Positions 47,801 to 57,727 of a DNA stretch of 64,000 bases are shown piece by piece (position 1 is the stretch's first letter; each line of letters starts with the position of its first letter). Made by a program: the position numbers and the translations under genes. The notes under the pieces are model-generated. The model worked only from the letters and a program-made list of their open reading frames with translations, searched no databases and was not told the DNA's origin. The stretch is from NCBI GenBank assembly GCA_018806985.1, contig JADANN010000375.1:620001-684000 (forward strand), read 5' to 3'. Source of the stretch: Angiostrongylus vasorum. Lineage: Eukaryota; Nematoda; Chromadorea; Rhabditida; Metastrongylidae.

Positions 47801-50800
47801 AATGGTAGAAAATCGGAGAGTGTGATGCAACCACAATGATGGGGAGATATTTGCAAAACTCCGGACCGCAGGTGTCTGCAGTGGAGATCGAACCCGTTAT
47901 TACACTCTCCGAGGACTAATGTGCTCACCACCGCACCATGCCAGTCCTTCCTTTCGCCTCTCTCTCAACCAGTTTTCTATTTACCAGCGCCAATAGCAAT
48001 GACCCGTCAACGGGATTAATCTGGTGAGCACAAATCAACATTGAACCCAGTTAGGCCGAGGCTATAATTGAAATCACAATACTATTTGTTTATATTTCAT
48101 CTTATTTTTTTCATTTTCTCATTTTTTCATTCATTTTGCTTTATTTCTGATTTATTTCAAAAAACATGGTTCTAAATGCAATAAAATTGGTAACATTATC
48201 AAATACATAACGTAAAAAAAGCTGTTCAAAATACAGAAAAAAAGAGGAACACAGATATCCTTACCTTTGTTCTAATGGCCTTCCTCTGATTTTCAGAAGA
48301 AGTCGAGGGTTCCACGTCTGTAAATGGATTTCATGCACTATTAACTGAACATCCTGCTTATTGATGTAAACAAAGAAAACCCACTCGTTGAAACCTTTGC
48401 GTTCCTGGCAACAGACTGGTGGCGTTCAGTATCCGCCATATGAACGGTCCCAGCCTTTGATAAACTATGATCCTCTTGAATAGCTCGCAACACCTAAACC
48501 GTTTTTTTCAGCAACAAATAAATGACTACGATTTTCAACCTCTTAGAAGAATTTCGATCTTCTGAAAAATTACAGACTCCGAATTTTGCAATTTTTACAA
48601 CCTTCGGCTCAAATTCCTGTTCTAATCGTACAGATATTTCACATTCATACGGATTTCTTCGAAGGTTCACAGTGAAACCATTACAGTTCTCAAGATTGAC
48701 TTTCTATTAACCTTGGCATTGGATTATAAATCTGTTGTTCTCTTTTTTACAGAAATCGCGAGGTTGCTATTCAGCATACCTTTACTCCCTCATAAATATA
48801 ACACATACAAGACAACGGTAGCTGACGTTTCGGCAGTATCGCCTTCTTCAGAGTCTGGAAGGGTACACTATTATGTAATTTACTAGGTCAAACGCTTCAA
48901 CAACGCAAACAGCAACATGAAAACCTGAACAATAATTATACCATCATCGGCTTCTCGAAAAACCTACCGTTTTATCTGTTTTCACCAAGGAAGAACAAGT
49001 CGCATATGGTTGATTACTGCACCACCCCACATCAAAAATCAGTTCTGAAATAAGGGGCTAGATCACGTGTTATCGCAGGGGCATTCTTCTCTGCTATTCA
49101 TTCTCGGATTTTTGGAATTTATCCAAAAGCCTCGAGAAATTTGCGCGTTGGTGTTTTAGTCTCCCATGCGATGATAGTGACTTTTACATCAAAGTCTTCT
49201 CCGCTGTGTTTTTGTACCCTATGCGTGCCTTGTGTTGATTTTCGTTTCCCATCTACGTGTTCTTTTATGCGGATATATAAAAAGTCAGCCCGTTTCGCCG
49301 ACATAATCGTCTCCGCAAGTACTACAAGAAATCAGGTATATCGTACCTGAACTCATCATGCAGTCAACGTCCCTGCCGTAAGGGCAAATTACGCAATTTG
49401 GTGTTTTCCCCATTCTCGGTCTCCGGCCGCTACTCTACTGCAGGTACATAGATGATTGTTCTGTCGTCTTCTCTACGCAGGAGGAAATGGACAAATGCTT
49501 CAAATTATTGAACGAGCAATCTGCGTACATTAAGTTCACCGAGGGAGAAACCGAGAAAAAATTGGCTTCCGTTTTTAAACGTCCAAATAAACCTATCAAG
49601 TAGCGGTTACCTGACAAAGTGGTACCGAACGCCAAGTAACAAGAACATCCTCGTTCATTTCCTTTCTTCCCACCCTTCACACACAAAGAGGGCGCTTGTG
49701 AGAAAACATGTTTCGAACAGCCACCTCTGTGTGCACAAGTAGGGAACTAAAAGAAGAATCGCGCAACTTGATTCGAGAAATAGCCATCTCCAATGGCTAC
49801 GAGATAGTCACCTCACGAGATAAGTTTAGAATGAGAGCGACGCCCCCAAAACGAAGGGTTTGGCCGGAACAAAATCCTGTTTATCTTGCCCTTCATTAGC
49901 GATAAGTACAGCGATAAAGCGATGCTTAAGAAGGGTAGATCTAGAGGAATCGGTAGCGATAGTTGAAATACCACTGGATACCAGTATACTCTACGACGTC
50001 AGTTAGTTCGTAACCGCTTGTATGACCGTCTATGTGAAACACCAAATTGCGTAATTTGCCCCTTACGGCAGAGACGGTGATTGCAGGAGTTCAGGTACGA
50101 TATACCTGATTTCTTGTAATAATTGCGGAGACGAATATATCGGCGAAACGGGCAGACTTTTATGTATCCGCATAAAAAGAACACCTAGATGGCAAACGAA
50201 AATCAAAACAAGGCATGCCACTAGGCACGCATAGGATACAAAAACATAGCGGATAAGGTTTTGATGTAAAAGTTGCTATCATCGCACGGGAGACTAAAAC
50301 ACCAACACGCAAATTTCTCGAAGCTTTTTGGAAAAAATTCCAAAAAATCCGAGAATGAATAGTAGGGAAGAATGCTCTGAGATAACTCATGATCTAGCCC
50401 CCGTATCTCAGAACTGATTTTTGATGTGGGCTGGTGCAGTAATCAACCATGTGCGACTCTAAGTGGCTGTTCTTCCTTGGTGGAAAGCAGATAAAAAAAC
50501 GGTGGGTTTTTCGAGAACCCGGTGGTCGTGTAATTATTGTTCAGAATTTCATCTTTCTGTTTGCGTTGTTGAAGCGTTTGACCTAGTAAATTGCATATTA
50601 GTGTACCCTTCCATGCTCTGAAGAAGGCGATACTGCAGAGACGTCAGCTACCGTTGTGTGTGCCATATTTGTGAGGAAGTAAACGTGTGCTGAATAACAA
50701 CCTCGCGATTGCTGTGAAAAAAGAGAACAACAGAAAGCATTACGATTGCAACTGAAAACAGAAATATTTAAAGTCCTACCTTTGTAGACATAGACATCTC

Positions 50801-53569
50801 TTCTAATGGAAGTTTCGCTATGGCAAATGTACCAATACCCTCATCCTTTAAAAAACAAAATCTTTTTTCAAAAAGAATGTAGTGCAACAGAAGCATAAAA
50901 CCGGCTAAAGAAAGTAGAAAAAATTGGGACAATATCACTGTTTTTGATTTCTAAATGCATTATAGGTAATACTGTAATGCTCTACATCAAAAAGGATCTA
51001 CTCACTGCCAGAATGGGGGCACGTTTGGATGTTGCAATCGGGCCATCATCCGGAGAACCAGAATGTCGTCCGATGTCAATTTTTCGAGGACCAGTCACAA
51101 GGGATGCTGTCAAGTTCTCTGGTCTACCTAGAGCATAGTGCACAACTTTTTGTATTTCCTAAATCAAATAACGACAAAAATATTAATATTACCGTAAAGA
51201 GAACCAGACAACAAGGAGACTATAGCAATGTTTGCACCACCTAGACAAAGGTGTTTTCAATGGGTTTAAAAATTATTTCAACCTAGAGTATTTTTATGGT
51301 GCGGATAGCACAGTGCTGGTGGTGCTGATCACCACAAGCACGGCGATGGATCGACATCGCTCCAAACCCACCACGGGAAATTGGTACTGGATTTGTCTCG
51401 GAAAAAAATGACTGTTCAAACCCAAATGGGAACGCGCTAGCCCGGCGATCTCAGGACTCCAGGAAGAATCGACTTGACCAGCATTCTACGATATTCAAGG
51501 TGGAAAAGAAATCCTCAAGCAGCAATCGAAGCCACACGTAAAAGTTGAAAGACCTTCGTAAATGGTGGTTGCGAGGAAACCAATCGATGGTGAGAAGTGC
51601 TGCGATTGAGGCGATTCCAATGATCACGAATCATCTTGAAGATCTTCGTTCTTAAAAGACTACTCAGAAATACATAACCTGGTAACGAACAGAACTACAT
51701 CAGGTTGCACAACGCATCGTTTAACATTGCCATTCTGGCATATGGAAAATTACACTAGACCAGTTATGGATAGACAACTACGCTTCGTGCCATTTCAGAA
51801 GGGACAAAATAATAATGCGGATTCTCTAAAAACCGTAAATTCACGAGAATAATGTAACGGCGCGTGTAGCGCAATCGTCGGAGGCGCCTTGCGCTACACA
51901 TTGGATTGATCTCCGCGCCCCACGTCCACCAAGCCTCCCACCCCCCGGGCTTGGCAGATTGGTAGCAGACTTGTCTGGAAGAATAGCAGCACTGGCTCTA
52001 TACATAGGTGGGCCATTTCGAGTCAATGTAAAAGGCCAGGTATGCATTCAATCACCTCCAACGATACTTAATGAAGTCGAATGCATGGCGCATCCCTCGG
52101 GGATTGATCAACGCCGATAGCTTTATGCTTTAATATTATGGCACGCCTAGATTTTCTATACGACGAGAAAGAATACTGGACACCCTATGCTATGCGAAAT
52201 TTATTACTAAAACAAATGGGGTTTTAAGACAGTAGGCCTTATGCGATAAAAGGAACTACTACGAATGGCGGTTCCACATTAAGAAAACCGAACTTTCTCG
52301 AAGACAAAAACAATGAAAGTCAAGGAAAGAAAAACACCAGCATTGTTGGTTATGGGATTTAGAACGGTATAAATTTGAAAGGTGAACAATCTGAATAAGA
52401 AGAAGGGATAAAAAAAAGGATAAAGCTCTCAGCAATGAACAATCCCTGAAGGACGCGCCATGCATTCGACTTCATTAACCATCGCTGGAGATCATTGAAT
52501 GCATAATTGGCCCATTAAAAGACCTGAGGTGACCTAGCGATGTATCGACTCAGTGCTGCTATCCTCCTAAGTCTGCTACCAACCTGCCGACCCCGGAGGG
52601 ATGGAAGGTTTGGTGAGCATGGGGCACGGGAATCGATCCCAAGTGTATTGCAGGGGCACCTCCGACCACTTCGCTATACGCGTCCCTTCAATTAGTATAC
52701 GGCAAATATAGTTATAACTAGAATGAACATTCTAACTGTTACAACGCATACCTCGACCAACTAAAGTAATTCTTGGAGTAGATCGAGTAGAAAAGGTTGG
52801 CCTAGTCTGGCGAGAAGCTTCATGCTCTATACGAGGTGGAAGCTTTTGCAAAACTGTCTGGTCTAAAGCATTTATGAATCAAGCTCTAACAATATTTTTC
52901 CTAACTTTTTATAACAGTCAACCTGCCCTCCTCTCATGGATTGAAAGAAATGTCAACAACTTTAACAGAACGTTAACTGTAGCCTACCTTACTAATTTTA
53001 TTACCAACTAAATACATCTAGAACACTTATCACATGCTTCGAGAACAAAGTAGGCAAGACTTGAGTGGAACAGCTTTACCTTTAGTGTCACATAAAGAGG
53101 CTGTCTGTACATCAACAAAATGAGCAGTCTGGATCTGAAACACCCTGGATAACCAGTAGCTTAAAATTCTGGAAAAATTCCAACTACTTTTGAACTCCTC
53201 GCCATCGAACCAGCTCAAATATGTGTACTAAGACTTCAGCTTGCACTATTATAAAAAGGAAAATAACCAATTATGGCCATTCCAGATGCCTTGATTTACA
53301 TCCTTTAATATGGAAACGAGAGAGAAAGACATGAAGATAAAAGTGAAGAAACTCGATCTCACGACGATGACGTCATCGCCCATAGTTCTTACTTCAAGAA
53401 AAAGTATTAATAGTAATAACAAAACCATGAAAATCGTTATATGTTCAATAATAACCGTCTCCACGTCGATGATTTCCTCCACGTCACTGTCAACGCTTCG
53501 ATTCGAAGAGGTTCCCACGGCACTTTGGTCCGGAGTGTACGGCCTTTTCTGGACAATCCGTCGTCTCAT
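44820..53569 (-). CDS. C2H2 / FLYWCH-like zinc-finger protein, multi-exon
   Basis: Probable nuclear DNA-binding protein. Exons read on the minus strand: ~53485-53569 (start MRRRIVQKRPYTPDQ), ~53085-53190, ~52752-52867, ~51018-51131, ~50780-50848, ~48262-48320, 46103-47046, 45527-45672, 44820-44929. Phases agree exactly across the last three. The 944-bp exon has two similar modules: a C2H2 finger (CPHPHCQLSFP...H-x4-H; later CGDPHCDVVC), a Wk-E segment (YEAWKSSQEK; FKNWKDQVET), a Y-x-C segment and a C...GH.GH segment (GCFAHLGH; later QCCLGHFGHGFD). A further classical finger, CKYCRKWFGSY...H-x4-H, lies between. After the second module a helical region follows (KGIHARTIQDTVRKKY, EIRNIAEKL) like that of ZSWIM/MULE-derived proteins. 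3' exons beyond 44820 may continue to 35 kb. Confidence 0.62.
45090..45487 (-). repeat. SINE-R copy
   Basis: Left end carries 'atacttggatacttggatgg', the RTE-like 3' end reversed; lies in an intron of the zinc-finger gene. Confidence 0.8.
47162..47550 (-). repeat. SINE-R copy
   Basis: 'gatgcttggatggcccgtca' at the left, 'ctcaaccatgatgaggccgt' at the right. Confidence 0.75.
47815..48090 (-). repeat. SINE-B copy with good Pol III boxes
   Basis: On the minus strand the head reads TGGTGCGGTGGTGAGC with a B box GGGTTCGATCTCC. Confidence 0.68.
48722..49400 (-). mobile_element. Penelope-like element fragment (-), left arm of an opposed pair
   Basis: Contains a minus-strand hammerhead motif at 48824-48851 and GIY-YIG C-terminal coding (49304-49119: YIRIKEHVDGKRK, THRVQKHSGEDFDVKVTI). 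Decayed upstream. Confidence 0.7.
48824..48851 (-). ncRNA. Minimal hammerhead-ribozyme motif (intact core)
   Basis: Minus strand CTGAAGA, AGGC...GCC stem with GATACT loop, GAAAC, GTC. Confidence 0.62.
49430..50735 (+). mobile_element. Penelope-like element fragment (+), RT motif C to hammerhead end
   Basis: 49440-49600 encodes RYIDDCSVVF (RT motif C) then MDKCFKLLNEQSAYIKFTEG, matching PLE reverse transcriptase. The linker region follows at ~49990-50090 (RRQLVRNRLYDRL) and a broken GIY-YIG part. The end carries a mutated hammerhead at 50618-50645 (CAGAGAC for CCGAAAC). Its 3' half is the inverse of 48722-49400. Confidence 0.72.
51290..51640 (+). repeat. Third SINE-like family, copy 1
   Basis: Head 'gtgcggatagcacagtgctg', then 'ggaaattggtactggatttg' and 'gaccagcattctacgatatt'. 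Shared with 54190-54560 over several hundred bases. The 'attggtac...cttgtc' core is also in SINE-A. Confidence 0.55.
51857..52130 (+). repeat. SINE-A copy
   Basis: Full length with head GGCGCGTGTAGCGCAATCG and intact 3' end. Confidence 0.78.
52422..52687 (-). repeat. SINE-A copy
   Basis: Full length on the minus strand; faces the copy at 51857-52130. Confidence 0.75.
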
Positions 53570-53639
53570 GCTATCTGTAGGAAACAGAATATTCTTATCG
53601 CTTCATGATCCATACAATGAATCCAGATTTATATAAGTG

Positions 53640-54170
53640 TCGACAAAACAAAGCGCTTAGTTCTTCCAGCTTCTTTTCTCATTTATCCCTCTGGTCAAAA
53701 AAAGAAAATAAACTAAACTAAACTATAATTAGCCATAGTTGTAAACTGAAGGACCAGAATACACCCAGTACAAAAGCTTCCAGCACAGTTCTCAGAACAA
53801 AATGAGATGTTTGAAGAGAGTTCCTGGTGGTTAATAAGTAGGAGGCGATGGTATGGCTTTTCCTTAAACTAAGAGTATCCACTTGAATACCATCACAGAA
53901 AGAATGCTCACCCAGTTACTTCTAAAAATAATCTTTCCATAAGAAACAGCGAATGATATGATCCAGTCCGTGGAACAATCCAAGCTCAACGAACCGTCAA
54001 CGAACTAGAGAGAGATCGCATAATCTCTTGTGGTATCTGCGACCGCAATATCTCGTAAAACAACGCCCCAATTGCACCCTAAATGACGCTACGTTTTAGC
54101 ATTTTGCGGTCTTGCAACTGACACGTTGCAACTGTTGCTGACCTGGTGTGGTAGGACTAATAGCACTTCA
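53640..54170. other. No gene recognised
   Basis: Sequence upstream of the zinc-finger start; may hold its promoter, but no distinct motif is seen. Confidence 0.3.
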
Positions 54171-54189
54171 TGGCTAATACTTGCATTTG

Positions 54190-54560
54190 CAGAACTTTCC
54201 GTGGTTACTACATCTGTCTAGGGGATGGATGGCAATTTGGTAGCGATGCCGATCATCACAAGCACGGTGCTGGCTCGATCTGCGTTCCGGCTTACCAAGC
54301 CTTCCATCCCTGCGGGGTCGGGAAATTGGTACCATACTTGTCCGAGAAGAAATCACTCTCTGCAGTCCAAGTGGGGACGCTCCACTCCAGCTATCTCAGG
54401 ACTCTAGTGAGAATCGACTGGGCCAGCATTCTACGACATTCAAGATCAAATGAAAATCATCAATGAGCTGCTGAAGCCACCCGTGAACGTTAGAAGACCT
54501 TAGTGGATGATGTATGCGGGGAACGAAATCGAATGTGAGAAGTGTTGAGATCCACAGAGT
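54190..54560 (+). repeat. Third SINE-like family, copy 2
   Basis: Shares 'cgatcatcacaagcacgg', 'tcgggaaattggtacc' and 'gccagcattctacgaca' with the 51.3 kb copy. Confidence 0.55.
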
Positions 54561-54629
54561 AGGTGTGAAGACGGGTCATATAAAGTAAATTTTAAAAAAA
54601 TACTAGAATCTGTCTAAGGGCCTTTCAAC

Positions 54630-55002
54630 GGTTTACCGCCTCATCGCTGCTGGGAGGTGTTCCTGGGCGTTGGGCTGCGATGTGCAGCGGGGGATTCATC
54701 CCCAGCAGGGTCTCCCAAGCTGAGAAGGAGTCCGACGTTTGCATCAGGAAGCCTAGCTAAGAGTAAACCAATACCAGAATGTACCACCGTCTTGGTATCA
54801 AAGTCGCATAGTGGCAAATCTCCCTCTTATCCACAAGGGCTGCGACTGGCTGTGGTGGTGACGAGATGGGGGCACACTTTGGCTAGGCTGACATCGGGAC
54901 TCCAGCGAACCACAATGGCTAGACCAGCAAAACTCCGAAACAATGGAAATTATTCTGGGGTCCGCACAACCAGTGAAGACGGGCCACACAAGTATCCAAG
55001 TG
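54630..55002 (+). repeat. SINE-R copy
   Basis: Complete from 'ggtttaccgcctcatcgctg' to 'gacgggccacacaagtatcc'. Confidence 0.8.
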
Positions 55003-55720
55003 AGTAAAATCTGTCTAGACCGTTATCCATTATTACCAACAATTTTGAGCGCAATGGTGACTAAGATGGAGATTTACCACATTAAAGACTTCATTTTCTT
55101 ATTGCTCGGGGCATTTATGTCGTTGTTTGTCACAACATCGAATTACTGCACTCAGATGAAAGAAATGCATTTGATCGTTGGTTAGAAAAGCTACTGCAAA
55201 TTAGCTCACGAATCCGCAAGGGGAATCCGGGAAATCAACCTTCTCTCAAAAGCTCTTAAGTATGGATGCTTACTCCTGATCAAGCAGAGTTCTCACAAAC
55301 TCACAGTTCGACCAATGTATCGGCGATCTGCATCACCTACCAAGCATCCTGTGAATCCGTCTCGTCTAACAAGTTGATAATTTTTTTTCCTGCTTTACAA
55401 CAAGACTTTTTGAGACATAGGTGGTCCACTGATAGAATGTTCTCTAATTAAATAAGGCCTGGTTTCGGTATTTGCAGATAACCAACTATGGAAATGTTTA
55501 ACTACGTTCGTACACCTTGAGGCCTAAGTTAGAACATGATTAAAGTAACTCTGTCTTAACGGATCCATAAAGTGTATGGCATAAAGGGGTTCGGCCTGGT
55601 TCTATCCCTGACGGAAACGTCGCGTGTTCGACGTCATCAAATGTCATAGAGATGTCTGAATACATACAGCATGAAAGAGGACAAAGGAAATGGGCGAAAT
55701 ATACCAGCGTTGGATAGACT
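55003..55720. other. No gene recognised
   Basis: Nothing supported in this stretch. Confidence 0.3.
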
Positions 55721-55724
55721 GGAA

Positions 55725-55912
55725 GAATCATCGAACAACTTTCGATAGCCTGCTGATGGATGGAGTCAGTACTTTTATCCTCCCAAACAAGTCTGGTAGC
55801 AATTTGGCGACCTGGAAAGGTGAAAGGATTGGTGAGCCTAGGGCGCTGGATCGAACCAAGGACCTCGTACGTACTGCAGAGTATCCCTAACCACTGCGCT
55901 GCACGTACCCTT
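55725..55912 (-). repeat. SINE-A-like fragment
   Basis: Right end 'ccactgcgctgcacgtaccc' is an inverted tRNA-like head; a body with 'caagtctggtagcaatttgg' follows leftwards. Confidence 0.55.
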
Positions 55913-55974
55913 GATAAAACAATAATTAGTTAATCCCATGACCAAATAATTCCCGTTTTCTTCACCAGCAGACA

Positions 55975-56110
55975 TGAGCTTGTTACTATACTGCTTGCTC
56001 GCTCAATAGTTGACATTCCGGCGGTTTGGCCTTCTTCAGAACCTGGAAAACACTAACTGTCGCGCATCTACTCAGTCAAACACTTCCATAACCTCATCAG
56101 ATGAAACATA
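55975..56110 (-). repeat. PLE terminal fragment with degraded hammerhead
   Basis: 'tgacattccggcggtttggc' and 'cttcttcagaacctgg' on the plus strand are the inverse of the PLE end; several core positions are changed. Confidence 0.5.
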
Positions 56111-56442
56111 ATCCATAAATCCTCATTCGCATAGGAAACAGCTTACGTTTTAAAAGTGCTTCCAACTCCACACAATACTAAAGGTTTCATTGTATAGTCG
56201 TCTACACAACCAAGGTCTGGGACATTCCCAAGCTTCATATTCTTCCTTGATAAGATATCACTTTCCTAGCTAGTGTTGCATGACCTCTATGTTTGGAGGG
56301 GATAGCAGTCCTCTTGCTGCTTGCGAATTGCGTGAACCATGGTCCCCGAATTCCGAGTTTTTAAAAATTTTATAGCCCTCATAGAAACTTAACTTTTTTT
56401 CTCTGATTTGATTTACGAATTTCCTAGCGTTCCAATACAAAT

Positions 56443-56715
56443 GTGTGTAGGGCAGCGGTCAGAAGGGCGCCCTGCAATACACGTGGGATCGATGCCGCGC
56501 CCGTGGCCCACCAAACCCTTCATGCCTGTGGGGTCAGCAAATTGGTACCAGACTGCTCTGGGAGGATAGCACCACAGGCTCGAAAACCATCTGTAGGCCA
56601 CCGCAAGTCATTGTTTAGGCCAGATATGCATTTAATCACCTCCAACGATTATTAATGAAGTCAAATGCATGGTGCATCCTTCAGGGGATTGATCAACGCC
56701 GAAAGCTCTAGCTTT
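56443..56715 (+). repeat. SINE-A copy
   Basis: Head with GGGATCGATGCC B-box-like element and full 3' tail. Confidence 0.75.
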
Positions 56716-57725
56716 ACCCACACAGACCCCGTTAGTCCGATGATATGTAAACCAACAAGAACTACAAACTCTTAAAAGTAAATGTTCATTGCACTGTGCT
56801 GTGAAAAAAATGCAATCTAGATATCATTTCAAGACTGGACGTCTTCTATGGCTTCCTAGTGTCTCTTCAATACGGCTATTCAACGCCGTTCTTGACCAGG
56901 GCTAACTCTAAATAACATCACAAATGGATCTCTCCACTTCAGTTCACCTAAATTTATTGGAAAGTCAAACAATCAAGGATGAAGCAATGAAACCAAGATA
57001 TTTAATTGACCTCTTCTCTTGTGCCAAATATATCACAAAAATAAGTGAAAAAAAACTCGTACATAGAGACCACCATTAAGCATAATAAGAACCAAAAACA
57101 AGTAAAACCACATATGTGCCTGCATACGGTAACATTTTAATGGAAAGAATAGTTAATCCAGGAAAAATCCAAGCCACTTATGTGACAATTTCTATACAAA
57201 GTTCGGATCCACTATGCGTCAATCCCGTTTCGATTCGAAGGGAACCTTATCGATGGTGCTAATACCTTCAGAAAAAATGCTTTAATATATAAATCCAATA
57301 TCTACAACTCTATAAATCTTGCGTGTACAGCTGTCCTAGACCTTAAATACGGCTAATCTATGGAAAAAGTTTAGATTCGATGCAGATCCATTTACGTATC
57401 CTGAGCATCGACAATCTCTCAAGTAATTCACAAAGCTTTCATTCAGATTGCTTCAGATATAACAAGATCATTCAATCACACAGCTTTCGATATGACAAGA
57501 TCATCTGATCATTCAGTTTTAGAGATGACAAAGTCAATCATTTGATTATTCAAGGAGAAACGCTCCCACTTAACTAAATCGATTTCCGGTGCTTATGAAT
57601 AAACATTACCATACTTATACAGAAAGGTAACTTCTCTGGGTTTAACAAACACCTGTAAATTTCTCCTAAGTGTAAGTACAAGTTATAGTCCAACTGGTAC
57701 AATTCTTGCATGCCAGAACAAGTCG
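56716..57725. other. No gene recognised
   Basis: A/T-rich sequence downstream of the Myb/SANT gene stop; a short repeated theme 'tttcgatatgacaagatcat' occurs two to three times at 57440-57540. Confidence 0.35.
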
Positions 57726-57727
57726 AA

